DNA of 51,638 nucleotides from Ignavibacteriales bacterium (lineage in GTDB: Bacteria; Bacteroidota; Ignavibacteria; T3Sed10-11), in NCBI GenBank assembly GCA_003568415.1, contig PWXV01000258.1, forward strand, positions 1-51,638, read 5' to 3'. Numbering within the stretch: position 1 is the first letter of the stretch; every line of letters begins with the position of its first letter. The notes beneath the pieces were generated by a model. The model was given only the letters and a program-made list of their open reading frames with translations, did no database searches and was not told the DNA's origin. Positions 15,925-25,218 of the stretch are shown here, piece by piece. Both the position numbers and the translations under genes were made by a program.

Positions 15925-16281
15925 ATGGATGCTGATACATACTTTAAAAAATGTAACACCTGCGGTTTTGAATGGAATAAACGCGAAGAATTGCTCACAG
16001 ATCCGACTATTGAAATCGTCGGTTATCAGGTTAATACAAAATATCTCCTTGGCGGATTGGTGTTGTTTAATCACGGCTGCCGGACAACCCTTGCACTGAA
16101 GGTTAAATTACTGCGTGATTTATATGACGGAAAAGTATATCCTGAGTTTAAAATGGGTAAGGAGGGATGTCCGGGGCATTGTCTCAGGAAGTATGAATTA
16201 CATCCCTGCACAAATACGTGTGAAGGGGCATATGTACGTGAGATACTTCAGATTGTAAAAAGCTGGCCAAAGAATAATTAA
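15925..16281 (+). CDS. Conserved Cys-rich protein of unknown function
   Basis: About 118 residues with cysteines spaced like metal ligands: a CNTCGFEW knuckle close to the N-terminus, an isolated Cys in LFNHGCRTTLA, and a C-terminal cluster GCPGHCLR...HPCTNTCEGAYVREIL. The layout looks like a small conserved family of uncharacterised proteins, possibly binding zinc or an iron-sulfur cluster; I cannot give a function. I prefer the ATG at 15925, which begins just before the conserved part. A TTG at 15838 would add 29 residues that look unconserved. It is the only + strand gene between two long - strand blocks. Confidence 0.65.
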   Translation: MDADTYFKKCNTCGFEWNKREELLTDPTIEIVGYQVNTKYLLGGLVLFNHGCRTTLALKVKLLRDLYDGKVYPEFKMGKEGCPGHCLRKYELHPCTNTCEGAYVREILQIVKSWPKNN

Positions 16282-16401
16282 TCCGTTTTATGTTGGCGAC
16301 TTCACGGGCTTCCTCTTTTATATCAGACACACACGCATTAAGTCTGCCGCCCATAATTCTGGATTTGATTATCGCCTGAGTGAGAACTTTTTCCTGATAT
16401 T

Positions 16402-17265
16402 TTACCTCACCAGCGGCAGCGCTCCCGATTGATCGAAGTCAAGCGGTATATTTTGGAAAAAATCTATTGATGAATCAAATAATGCCGAACCCGTAAACCG
16501 GAATTGTGCGTCCTGTTCACCTCTGAGTATGCGATAAATACTCTGCCCGAAATCTACAAAGTTTAAGGACAGGGGAATCTCTATTGTACTTTCGTCATCC
16601 TGCGTAATGGTTATACTTTTGTCTGCGGTTCCCCGTAAAACATTAATACCGTCAATTGAAAAGTTATATTGCAATTGTTTTAATTCGAAGGAGAAAAAGT
16701 TCGGGTTGTTCAGTTTCAGTCTAAGCACTGCATCTGCACCGGTAAACGAGATATTTTTTATATTGAATGACGCTATATTTAACGACGGTTTTTTTATAAC
16801 CGGAATCGCACCCGTCCGTGATACCGGTATACGCACATCGCCAATGACCGGCAGATTGAAAGCAAAACCGGATTTAAATTGATACTGCGAACTGTCCTGA
16901 TCGACAACGGATTGCACGGATTCGATAATATCTCTGAATGTTAATGAGATCGGCACCCTGACAGTGTTGCTCGCTTCAGCTTCGATTTGCATACCTTCGG
17001 GCTGATCACCTCTGACAAACGACTTTTCATTCAGGAGTAATTCATAATCGAATGATGATAATGTTATACCAAGCTGGTTAGGATTCTCTATGTTGATATC
17101 GAACAACAATTCGAGAGCTTCAAATGAAACATCGCCGACGTTAACCGATTCAACGTTAACGACCGGTTCCTGAACCCTTCCCTCACCGAGGATTGCATCG
17201 ATAATCGCGCAACCGGATGTTGTTAGCAATGAGTGCAGTATTACCGGGATAATCAACTTTTTCAT
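16402..17265 (-). CDS. LEA type 2 (WHy-like) lipoprotein
   Basis: A 287-residue exported lipoprotein: a hydrophobic leader ends in the lipobox TSGC with Cys19. Two tandem LEA2/WHy beta-sandwich domains follow, roughly 35-150 and 155-275. Each has the family pattern of an F-strand about NPN (ENPNQLGITLSSFDYELLLN and NNPNFFSFELKQLQYNFSID) and a later TIEIPLSLNF or TVRVPISLTF strand. Such domains occur in stress proteins of plants and in bacterial envelope lipoproteins; their role in bacteria is poorly known. It is the last gene of the cluster starting at 23222, separated from the glycosyltransferase by 62 bases. Localisation to the inner or outer membrane is not decidable. Confidence 0.82.
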   Translation of the reverse strand: MKKLIIPVILHSLLTTSGCAIIDAILGEGRVQEPVVNVESVNVGDVSFEALELLFDINIENPNQLGITLSSFDYELLLNEKSFVRGDQPEGMQIEAEASNTVRVPISLTFRDIIESVQSVVDQDSSQYQFKSGFAFNLPVIGDVRIPVSRTGAIPVIKKPSLNIASFNIKNISFTGADAVLRLKLNNPNFFSFELKQLQYNFSIDGINVLRGTADKSITITQDDESTIEIPLSLNFVDFGQSIYRILRGEQDAQFRFTGSALFDSSIDFFQNIPLDFDQSGALPLVR

Positions 17266-17327
17266 TGTGTGCCTTTAATAATTGTAAATGCTTGGACTAT
17301 CAATTATACACAGAAAATACAGGAAGG

Positions 17328-18002
17328 TCAACGCCGTATAATATTCCGGATAAGGCGTTTCATCTTATTTATCTGGCCGCTCAGACCAAGATGATAGCTG
17401 CCGGTTGCATCAATCGTACCGCGTGCGAAATGGTATATGTAAAGATCCGCCGGAAAATGTTCAAGACGATATTGTTTTTTCAAAGCAGCACGTTGATTGG
17501 TCATACACGGTGCACCGTGCTTTTCGAACGGCGGCAGTGTATGATAAAGCGAAACATTTAACAGAGCACAACGCGGGTGAATATACGGTACCGGATTTTT
17601 CGTGCGATCATTGGCATTATAGCCGTGCTCATCAATGTGTTGCAGATGTCCGGTCATATAAGCACCATCCTGTGCAATGTTGAACATCTTTTCGATGAAT
17701 CCCGTACGGTATGCAATGCAATCGGAGTCGAACAAAAGTACCCAGTCGGTATTACACAAACCGATACCCTGATGCATTGCCGGTCCGTGATGAACGTTAC
17801 GATCATTACGAATGAGATTTACACCCCCTGCTTCATCGGCGGTTTGTTGCAGCGAAGTGTATATGTCCGGTGAAGAATTATTATCAATCAGCACAATTGA
17901 TAACTCAGGGTACAGACTTCTCAACGACCATACCGCCATTCGGGTGAGATGCGGTGTTTGATAATTCACTATAAGTGCGGTAATTGAATCGTTCGGGGAC
18001 AT
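17328..18002 (-). CDS. Family 2 glycosyltransferase
   Basis: A 224-residue single-domain GT-A enzyme with no membrane segment. It opens with ITALIVNYQTP, the family's first strand, then IVLIDNNSSPD and the metal-binding DSD at 92-94 in LLFDSDCIA. It should transfer a sugar from a nucleotide donor, but nothing here indicates donor or acceptor. It begins 4 bases after the oligopeptidase gene stops, so the two are translationally close. No other polysaccharide genes are adjacent, which is unusual for a GT2. Confidence 0.85.
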   Translation of the reverse strand: MSPNDSITALIVNYQTPHLTRMAVWSLRSLYPELSIVLIDNNSSPDIYTSLQQTADEAGGVNLIRNDRNVHHGPAMHQGIGLCNTDWVLLFDSDCIAYRTGFIEKMFNIAQDGAYMTGHLQHIDEHGYNANDRTKNPVPYIHPRCALLNVSLYHTLPPFEKHGAPCMTNQRAALKKQYRLEHFPADLYIYHFARGTIDATGSYHLGLSGQINKMKRLIRNIIRR

Positions 18003-18006
18003 ATTA

Positions 18007-20070
18007 TCACTTTCCTGCTACTTCAAGTATGAATGCATATTCAAGTGCGAGGTCTTTCAGGTAATCGTACCGGCCGGAGGCACCGCCGTGTCCGGCTCCC
18101 ATATCGGTTTTGAGCAAAAGCAGATTACCATCCGTTTTGGTGTCGCGCAATTTTGCCGTCCACTTCGCAGGTTCCCAGTATTGTACACGGGGATCGTTTA
18201 GTCCCGCAAGTGCGAGTATGTGCGGATATTCTTGCCCGGTAACGTTGTCGTATGGCGAATATGATTTTATATAATCGTAGTATTCCTTCTCATTTGGATT
18301 TCCCCACTCGTCGTATTCTATAACGGTGAGTGGAATCGACGGATCAAGCATTGTTGTCAGAACATCGACGAAAGGAACGTTGGCAACAGCACCGCGGCAT
18401 ATATCCGGACGCATATTAAGTACCGCACCGATAAGCATACCACCTGCGCTGCCTCCATAGATAACGGTTTTATCCGGGGAGGTATAGTTGTTTTCGAATA
18501 GATGCTGCGCACAGTCAATGAAATCGTTAAAAGTATTTTTCTTTTTTAAGAATTTCCCATCCTCATACCACTGTCGTCCCATTTCGCCACCGCCGCGAAT
18601 ATGGGCAATGGCAATGATAAAACCCCGGTCAAGTAAACTTAAACGATTCGATGAAAAATTCACATCCTGACTGATACCATATGCACCGTAACCGTATAAC
18701 ACAGTAGGGTTGTTGCCATGCTGTTTCATCCCTTTTTTATATACCATGGATACGGGAATTTGTGTTCCATCGCGTGCAGCAGCAAAGAAGCGTTCCGATG
18801 CATACTGATCCGGTTCATAACCGCCGAGCACCTCAGTCTGTTTTTTTAGTTCGCGTTCACGGGTGTTCATATTGTAATCGAACACCGACATCGGCGTGAT
18901 GAACGAGGTATATTGAAATCTGAGTATATCGGTTTTGTATTCGGGATTATCTGACGGTATTATATTGTATGCCGGTTCGGAGAATTCGACATCGTGAATA
19001 TCATCCGTGCGGAGATTTCTTACCCGGAGATTTTTCAAACCGCTTCTTCGCTCGTATATCACCATATGTTCGCGAAAGATATCGATTCCTTCAAGTTTGA
19101 TTTCAGGGCGATGGGGAATAACCTCTTTCCAGTGAGACTTTTCGGGAGTGGTTACCGGAGTTGCCATCAATTTGAAATTCTTTGCATTTTCATTGGTTAC
19201 AATATAAAATGTATCTTCGTGATGATCGAGCGTGTATTCAATATCCGGTTGCCGCGGCTGAAATAATCTCAATTCCTCCTCCGGGTTATCGGCATTTACA
19301 TACCTGACTTCCGACATTGTAATGTTCTCGCAGCTCATCATCACAAACTTATTGCTTCTTGTTTTGTACAGCCACACAAAAAACCCCGGATCGGTTTCCT
19401 GATGAAGTAATGTATCCTCGGCCGGATCTGAACCGAGTATATGACGGTACGCTTTATACGGACGTTTCGTTTCATCGAGTTTGGTATAGAAAACAGTCTT
19501 ATTGTCGTTACCCCATTCGACAGAATAATACGTATCAGATATCGGGGTGCCGATGAGTTGATTGCTCACTGAGTCTTTTATGTAAAGTGTGTATGACTCC
19601 GAGCCGTCGGTGTCTATAGAATATGCGAGCAGTTTATGGTTGGGACTTATTTCAGCGACACCGAGCTTCAGGTATTCGTATCCTTTTGCAAGTTCGTTTA
19701 CATCAAGAATTACTTCTTCATCTGCATCGAGTGTTCCTTGCTTGCGGCAGTAGATTGAATACTGTTTTCCTTTTTCGGTTCGTGAATAGTAATAATACTC
19801 ATCGATCTTTTCGGGGACTGATAGATCGGTTTCTTTTATTCTTCCGAGCATTTCGTCATATAATTGCTTTTGAAATTGCTCGGTGTGCTGCAGTATATTT
19901 TGGGTGTACTCGTTTTCATCGTGTAAATATTGTATAACTTCAGGATTTGTTTTTTCGCGAAGCCAGTAGTAGTTATCAATGCGTGTATCCCCGTGCATAG
20001 TAAGTGTGTGTGGCCGTTTCTTTGCTATCGGAGGTTTTATTTCACTGTTTGTTAACGGTAGTGATGCCAT
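18007..20070 (-). CDS. ptrB: Oligopeptidase B (S9A serine peptidase)
   Basis: A 687-residue prolyl-oligopeptidase-family enzyme with trypsin-like preference expected for oligopeptidase B. The N-terminal beta-propeller begins with the family opener PHTLTMHGDTRIDNYYWLRE. The C-terminal alpha/beta hydrolase domain has nucleophile Ser541 in YGGSAGGM, and the acid and base regions GLNDPRV and GAGHGG. The block NVPFVDVLTTMLDPSIPLT followed by EYDEWGNP is characteristic of protease II. No signal peptide, hence cytoplasmic peptide turnover. It is 12 bases after the ABC ATPase gene, probably in the same transcript. Confidence 0.93.
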   Translation of the reverse strand: MASLPLTNSEIKPPIAKKRPHTLTMHGDTRIDNYYWLREKTNPEVIQYLHDENEYTQNILQHTEQFQKQLYDEMLGRIKETDLSVPEKIDEYYYYSRTEKGKQYSIYCRKQGTLDADEEVILDVNELAKGYEYLKLGVAEISPNHKLLAYSIDTDGSESYTLYIKDSVSNQLIGTPISDTYYSVEWGNDNKTVFYTKLDETKRPYKAYRHILGSDPAEDTLLHQETDPGFFVWLYKTRSNKFVMMSCENITMSEVRYVNADNPEEELRLFQPRQPDIEYTLDHHEDTFYIVTNENAKNFKLMATPVTTPEKSHWKEVIPHRPEIKLEGIDIFREHMVIYERRSGLKNLRVRNLRTDDIHDVEFSEPAYNIIPSDNPEYKTDILRFQYTSFITPMSVFDYNMNTRERELKKQTEVLGGYEPDQYASERFFAAARDGTQIPVSMVYKKGMKQHGNNPTVLYGYGAYGISQDVNFSSNRLSLLDRGFIIAIAHIRGGGEMGRQWYEDGKFLKKKNTFNDFIDCAQHLFENNYTSPDKTVIYGGSAGGMLIGAVLNMRPDICRGAVANVPFVDVLTTMLDPSIPLTVIEYDEWGNPNEKEYYDYIKSYSPYDNVTGQEYPHILALAGLNDPRVQYWEPAKWTAKLRDTKTDGNLLLLKTDMGAGHGGASGRYDYLKDLALEYAFILEVAGK

Positions 20071-20082
20071 ATGTGCTGTTTC

Positions 20083-20787
20083 TTATTTCTGTGTCAGAAT
20101 TTGTAGAGTATCGTTAATAATTAATCCGTCTTTTAATTCTATGATGCGGTCGGTTTTCTCTGCAAGTGATGCATCGTGGGTGACAAGAAGAATCGTTGTA
20201 TTGAGTTCACGGTTTATCTTTCTCAAAAGGTCGAGTACTTTTTCGCTGTTGACCGAATCGAGATTGCCGGTTGGCTCATCTGCCAGAATTAAATCCGGCT
20301 GATTAATAAGTGCCCGTGCAATAGCTGTTCGTTGTTGCTCGCCGCCCGATATATTACCCGCACTTTTGTTGAGAATATGCCCTACACCCACATACTCGAG
20401 CAGCTCCGTTGCCCGTTCAAGGACCTCCGGTGATTCGGTATCCGTCTGGATCATGTTAGGGATAAGGACGTTCTCGAGCACGCTGAATTCCGGCAGCAGA
20501 TAATGAAACTGAAATATAAATCCCACCTTGCTGTTTCGGAAATCTGAAAGTTCATCATCTGTTAACCGGCTGATCTGTGTGTTGTCGAAGATTACCTCAC
20601 CTTCAGTCGGACGGTCAAGCGCACCGAGCACATGAAGCAATGTACTCTTGCCTGAACCCGACGCGCCGATCAGAGATGAGAAACTACCCCGTTCAAGCTG
20701 TATGTCTATACCATGCAGTACGCGAAGCCGGGTAGGTTTCGTATAATCTTTAATAAGATGTTTCGTTTCAATAAGTATATTATCCAT
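20083..20787 (-). CDS. ABC transporter ATPase, LolD/MacB type
   Basis: A 234-residue ATPase of the MacB/LolD group that powers FtsX-like permeases working mechanically across the envelope. Walker A GASGSGKST lies at 41-49, signature ISGGEQQR near 145, and Walker B LILADEPTGNLDS near 165. The short form without membrane domain pairs with the permease gene, which it overlaps by 8 bases. Together with the upstream adaptor it makes a tripartite exporter. The alternative, lipoprotein release (Lol), is less likely because Lol systems lack an HlyD-type adaptor. Confidence 0.92.
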   Translation of the reverse strand: MDNILIETKHLIKDYTKPTRLRVLHGIDIQLERGSFSSLIGASGSGKSTLLHVLGALDRPTEGEVIFDNTQISRLTDDELSDFRNSKVGFIFQFHYLLPEFSVLENVLIPNMIQTDTESPEVLERATELLEYVGVGHILNKSAGNISGGEQQRTAIARALINQPDLILADEPTGNLDSVNSEKVLDLLRKINRELNTTILLVTHDASLAEKTDRIIELKDGLIINDTLQILTQK

Positions 20788-22000
20788 TCCGGATCACCTC
20801 GATGGGATCAAGCTTTGCCGAATGCCGGGCAGGGAAGTAGGCGGCAAGTGTACCTGCCGCAGTGGTTATAAGTACGATTGCGGCCAGTCCGGCGACAGTC
20901 AACGTTACCGGTACGATCGGATCGCCGTCAGCGGTGCGCGATACCGAGACGAAGAAATAAAGCAAGCCGACACCCAGAACGCTGCCAAGCAATGAACCGG
21001 TAAACCCGAGCACCGCACCTTGCAGTAAGAACACACGTCCGATTCTTCTCGTGCGGATTCCCATTGCTTTGAGGATACCGATCTGTTTTGCCCGTTGAAT
21101 AGCCGATATGGCAAGGACGCTCGATACCGCGAGCGTTACGGCAAGTAACACAAAAAACTGTATCGTATAACTTGAACTCTCCTGACTTCGCAAGCCGATG
21201 AGTAATTGGCGGTTTGCCTCCTCCCAGCTATCGACCTTAAAACGGGGAAGCAGATTTTTCCAATCCGCTGCTATATATTGTGACTGGAAGACCTCATTCA
21301 CCTGTGTTTCAATGACATTCACGCCGTTCTCGAAGCCGAGTAAGAATGCCGCACGTTCGCGGTTCATCAAGATCCATCGCTGATTTAACGTTTGTACACC
21401 AAGATCGAAAATCCCGCCAACGAGATAGCTTTCGGGATCCTCACCCATTAATCGTATTTGCACCGCGTCACCCGGACCTGCTTTGATTTTCTCTGCAAGG
21501 TCGGTACCGATAAGAATAGCTCCGGCAACAAGTTTGGGACTGCCATCAACCACACGCGAAGAAATGTCATAAATACCGTCGGCTGTTTCAAGGTCCATAC
21601 CTCGAATTACAATTGCTTCTTCAAGATCTCCGCGTATAATAAATCCGGGACCATCGGCTACAGCTACAACTGAGCTGATCCGATTGTCGTTCTCCAGACC
21701 ACGCACGATATATTGCCATTCATCGATTGTCTCGCGGGTCGTTCGCGAAGCATCCTCGGTGTAAACCGGCAACCCGTTAAAGTTGCGCTGTGCGAACTGA
21801 AGCGGCTGATCTTCACGTGTAATTGTAATGTGCGGTGAATTACCGATAGTGCGATTAATAATATCTTCACCGAGACCGCTGATCAGAAAGGTAAGGAACA
21901 CCAGCACCGCAACGCCGATCGCAATACCGATAAAAATTAATCCTGTCTGTGTTTTTCCAGCCAGTAAAAATCTCGCTGCAAGCTTGAGGTCAAATTTCAT
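20780..22000 (-). CDS. ABC transporter permease, FtsX/MacB type
   Basis: A 406-residue permease with four predicted membrane helices: one near the N-terminus (TGLIFIGIAIGVAVLVFLTF), a large periplasmic domain of about 220 residues, then three C-terminal helices typical of the FtsX domain. The sequence ISAIQRAKQIGILKAMGIR before the last helices is the family coupling motif. I chose ATG 22000, with AGGA about 8 bases upstream, over a TTG at 22006. It overlaps the adaptor gene by 11 bases and the ATPase gene by 8, indicating coupled translation. Confidence 0.9.
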   Translation of the reverse strand: MKFDLKLAARFLLAGKTQTGLIFIGIAIGVAVLVFLTFLISGLGEDIINRTIGNSPHITITREDQPLQFAQRNFNGLPVYTEDASRTTRETIDEWQYIVRGLENDNRISSVVAVADGPGFIIRGDLEEAIVIRGMDLETADGIYDISSRVVDGSPKLVAGAILIGTDLAEKIKAGPGDAVQIRLMGEDPESYLVGGIFDLGVQTLNQRWILMNRERAAFLLGFENGVNVIETQVNEVFQSQYIAADWKNLLPRFKVDSWEEANRQLLIGLRSQESSSYTIQFFVLLAVTLAVSSVLAISAIQRAKQIGILKAMGIRTRRIGRVFLLQGAVLGFTGSLLGSVLGVGLLYFFVSVSRTADGDPIVPVTLTVAGLAAIVLITTAAGTLAAYFPARHSAKLDPIEVIRNG

Positions 22001-23222
22001 ATGCAATTTCCTTCGCTTCGTTTATCGTAACTCTTCTGCCTTCCGATAATCCATCGGGTTCAAGAACGTGCGTACCGCCGGAAAGTTCACCACGCACGAC
22101 TACACCGTTTTCACTCCGTTGACCAACGGTTACGTTAACGAATGTGGCACGTCCGTTATGCTCAATCCAGACACCTGTTTGTCCATCCTTTGTGGTAATA
22201 AATTTATCGGGTAGAAGGTGTGCCGCTTCAGGTTCACGTGCGATTAATTGAACAGAAACGACCGTACCGGGTACAAGTTCTTCCGGACTTTCATCGAGCG
22301 CTACAATTGACGTTCGTACTCCCCGTGCAGCATCCGCTCTCGGCTTGGTTTCAACAACTCTTCCGCTCCATTTTTTTCCCGGATCACCGGATATCCATAC
22401 CTCGGCAGGGGTGCCGACCATACCGAGACGGGTAAAACGTTGATCGATACGTACCTCGATCTCCGTCCGGTCAAGCGTGCCGAGTATACCGACCGGTTCA
22501 CCTTCTCTGACAAGTTCACCCCGTTCGACATTCAGTTCAAGCACACGAACGCGATCGGGAGCCCGAAGCTGTGTGTAATCGAGATTGAGCTGCGCTGCAG
22601 CACGGTCTACACGGCTTTCTCGCAGGGCAGATTCGAGCAATTGAATATTAACACCGCCCGGTTGATATGATTCATACTGAACACGCGCGGTTTCAAGCCG
22701 GTTTTGAGCTAATTTGAATGCAGTCTCGGTATCCTCAAATGCAGACCGGCTGATAGCCTCATCTTGATACAAACTTCGCTGCCGGTTGTATTCGCGCTCT
22801 GCTTTTTTGAATTCCTCTTTGGCTTCGGCAAGTGCTATTTCTGCTTCACGGAGTGTCTGTGTCTGCGCCTGTTCCAGACGGATACGTGCCGCTTCTTCGC
22901 GGGCACGTGCACGGTCGTAATCTATCTGATAATCGCGGGGATCGAGGGTAAGGACCACTTCGTTGCTGTCGGCAATTTCACCTTCGGGGATGTTCAGTGT
23001 TTGAACCCGACCGCCTACCTGAGCTGCAAGGTGAATGCGTTCGGGGGGCACAACCTCACCCGTCGCGATGAGACTCGGATAATAGCCATTATCGTCAAGC
23101 GTAATAAACGCTACTGACGTATTCCGCTGACCGAGTAGGAGAAAGAAAAGCAGAACGATCCCCACAGAGGTAATAACGTAAAAAAGCCGCCGTTTTGAAG
23201 GGCGGTTGAATAGATTCTTCAT
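21990..23222 (-). CDS. Membrane-fusion (HlyD/MacA-type) periplasmic adaptor
   Basis: A 410-residue adaptor with one N-terminal membrane anchor (residues 15-30), then a barrel-sandwich lipoyl half, a long coiled coil around residues 85-150 rich in E, A and R (AREEAARIRLEQAQ), and a returning lipoyl half and beta-barrel. It would connect the ABC permease to an outer-membrane channel. No TolC-like gene is next to it, so a shared channel elsewhere is assumed. The three-gene order adaptor-permease-ATPase resembles MacA plus a split MacB, or the DevBCA glycolipid exporter. The cargo is unknown. Confidence 0.88.
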   Translation of the reverse strand: MKNLFNRPSKRRLFYVITSVGIVLLFFLLLGQRNTSVAFITLDDNGYYPSLIATGEVVPPERIHLAAQVGGRVQTLNIPEGEIADSNEVVLTLDPRDYQIDYDRARAREEAARIRLEQAQTQTLREAEIALAEAKEEFKKAEREYNRQRSLYQDEAISRSAFEDTETAFKLAQNRLETARVQYESYQPGGVNIQLLESALRESRVDRAAAQLNLDYTQLRAPDRVRVLELNVERGELVREGEPVGILGTLDRTEIEVRIDQRFTRLGMVGTPAEVWISGDPGKKWSGRVVETKPRADAARGVRTSIVALDESPEELVPGTVVSVQLIAREPEAAHLLPDKFITTKDGQTGVWIEHNGRATFVNVTVGQRSENGVVVRGELSGGTHVLEPDGLSEGRRVTINEAKEIAYEI

Positions 23223-23352
23223 ACTTTAAGGTAATCTTTCACAGCTTGTGGATGAAAACTAACATATATTAAACAATAATTTACGAAATCCGGTTCTCAG
23301 ACACAAAAACCCGGAGAGGCCGCATACATCGGAGAACCGGATCCTTACATTT

Positions 23353-24006
23353 CTACACCGGGATCCTGTATCCCAGCACAAGCGATATTTTTTGGTACCG
23401 TACGGAATAATCAAATTCGAGTGGTCCAGTGTAGGTTTCGCTTACTGTTGTAAACACTATCCCGTGATTTGAGTATACCGCCTCGACCATCAGATCCGGC
23501 AAAAGATCGAATCCCACGCCAAAGCCATAAAAAAATTGATTTGTTATTTTTCCACTTCTAAAACGGCCTGCACGGTTAATATTCCAACTTTCGTTATCGG
23601 GGTTACTATACTTTCCGTTCGTTAAAATGATATTGTATCCGCCTCTTGCCATAAAGGCGGGTAAATAACGAGACGGGAGGTTGACTTTCAGGAGAGGATA
23701 CATTGCGAAATAACCAAAAGGTCCATCATATCCGGAGAGTGTGCGGGGCATATGAATGCCGATCCCGATGCCGTATTCGATGAACCTTATGACGTCTGTT
23801 AGTTCAACGCCTACATAAAAACCGCTGCGAACTTTCTTTGCATCGTCCCAGGCATCCGTATCACGATTTGCCATTGATGTCTTCTGGGTTCCTGGAAAAT
23901 CAATACCTGCTTTTATTGTTACCTGACCGTTTAGTAACTGTGGGTTTGTAAGTAGGAGCAATAGGGTAAAGAATAGAGAGGCTGTTTGTAAAAATTTTAT
24001 CTTCAT
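23353..24006 (-). CDS. Predicted outer-membrane beta-barrel protein
   Basis: About 217 residues with a signal peptide (LQTASLFFTLLLLLTNPQLLNG, cut near GQV). The rest alternates hydrophobic and polar residues with many aromatic and Gly positions, ending in KISLVLGYRIPV, as in small outer-membrane barrels such as OmpW or opacity-like proteins. I chose ATG 24006 because GGGAGAG precedes it; earlier in-frame sequence to 24051 has no good start. No named family can be assigned. It stands between the exporter operon and another exported protein, both on the same strand. Confidence 0.6.
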   Translation of the reverse strand: MKIKFLQTASLFFTLLLLLTNPQLLNGQVTIKAGIDFPGTQKTSMANRDTDAWDDAKKVRSGFYVGVELTDVIRFIEYGIGIGIHMPRTLSGYDGPFGYFAMYPLLKVNLPSRYLPAFMARGGYNIILTNGKYSNPDNESWNINRAGRFRSGKITNQFFYGFGVGFDLLPDLMVEAVYSNHGIVFTTVSETYTGPLEFDYSVRYQKISLVLGYRIPV

Positions 24007-24232
24007 TGGATCTCTCCCGCTTGTAGAGTAAACCGGTTGATTGGAATGCACCTATGATACAGGAAGGATACGGAAATACTATTTATTATTCAACTTTTTT
24101 CATCCTCCGAAGAATGTAAATATGCCGGAAATTACACGGATCAAGATTTATAATTCCCGGTATTTGTAAAAATAATCCGTGTAATCTGTGGCTAAAATAA
24201 TCGATTTGCTTTGATCTGTGAAAGAAAAAGTT

Positions 24233-25078
24233 TTAGTTGAACATATCTTCGGATAGCCCCGTGTTTACCTGAACATCCTCAACTTCAATGACTATCTCAA
24301 TGGTATCACCTTCGAGCATTTTTTCGAACCGCTCCATTTGCGGTCTCATCATCTGCTCCATCATTTTCCGCTGCTGTTCAGGCATTTGTTCGAGCTCACG
24401 CTCGAATTCCTGCATAGCCTGTCGCGCTTCTTCCATTTCTTCGGGAGAAATTGTTTCATCGAGTTGCCCGAATTCCATTACCGTTCTGAACGGAATTTGC
24501 AATCCTTCGATGTTCTGGTAATCAAGAAACCGGATGACGGGCTGCATTTCCTGCATTTGACCCTCGTCTACTTCGGTCTTAATATCAAATTTCATTTGAC
24601 GCAGTATCCAGAGATCGGCATCGATGTAGAAGTACCCATTTTGTGCTATATCTTCTTCATCGTCTTCTGCGAGCGGTTCAAGATCGTGAACGAAAAGAAC
24701 GTGTGTACGGTGTCCGTCGATAGTTTCGGTACCCCGGTACTCTGCATTCTGACTCAGAAAGTTGTAGACTTTATCATCGAAGAGTTCGGTATGCATCATC
24801 GTTGATGATGCCATTTCTTCGCTGCCGCCGAATTGCTCCAAACCCCTGATCTGGACACGCGATTTAAATGTCGGACGTCCGTCCACATATGTCTTTTTAT
24901 AATATGCTGTGTACATATCGGTGACGATTGTGTAATCGTCAATATTCTGGATTCCCCGTTCGTGTGTTTCTCGCATATTATCGAGTATTTCTGTCGCACT
25001 CACCTGTCCGTAAGCAGTGGTGGCACCGAAAACTAAAAGAAGAACAAAAACTGCGGAATATACTAAGCGTGGATACAT
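24233..25078 (-). CDS. Exported protein of unknown function, LolA-like character
   Basis: A 281-residue protein with a signal peptide (LVYSAVFVLLLVFGATTAYG, cut near GQV). The mature part has alternating strands and a start AtEILDNMRETHERGIQNIDDYTI reminiscent of LolA/outer-membrane lipoprotein-sorting folds, with WILRQMKFDIKTEVDEGQ in the middle. Residues about 218-262 form a highly charged Glu/Gln/Met-rich amphipathic helix (EEARQAMQEFERELEQMPEQ and on), unusual for that family and possibly a coiled coil. I can name neither ligand nor partner. Confidence 0.6.
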   Translation of the reverse strand: MYPRLVYSAVFVLLLVFGATTAYGQVSATEILDNMRETHERGIQNIDDYTIVTDMYTAYYKKTYVDGRPTFKSRVQIRGLEQFGGSEEMASSTMMHTELFDDKVYNFLSQNAEYRGTETIDGHRTHVLFVHDLEPLAEDDEEDIAQNGYFYIDADLWILRQMKFDIKTEVDEGQMQEMQPVIRFLDYQNIEGLQIPFRTVMEFGQLDETISPEEMEEARQAMQEFERELEQMPEQQRKMMEQMMRPQMERFEKMLEGDTIEIVIEVEDVQVNTGLSEDMFN

Positions 25079-25218
25079 GACTTTTCTCCAGGATTTTACA
25101 TGATTGGAATTTTAATTTATTGTCTATAAATATATATGTATCTACAGGGATAATTTTGGAAAACTGCTGTGTAGAATAAAACAAGAATACAGAGTTTTTC
25201 CCGTAATGTCAATAATTC

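Noticed and set aside
16282-16401. Short - strand frame reading MGGRLNACVSDIKEEAREVA between the Cys-rich gene and the LEA2 gene
   Set aside because: It looks protein-like for about 40 codons but has no ribosome site, runs into the antisense of a real gene, and I recognise no family. A degraded fragment is possible but not supportable.
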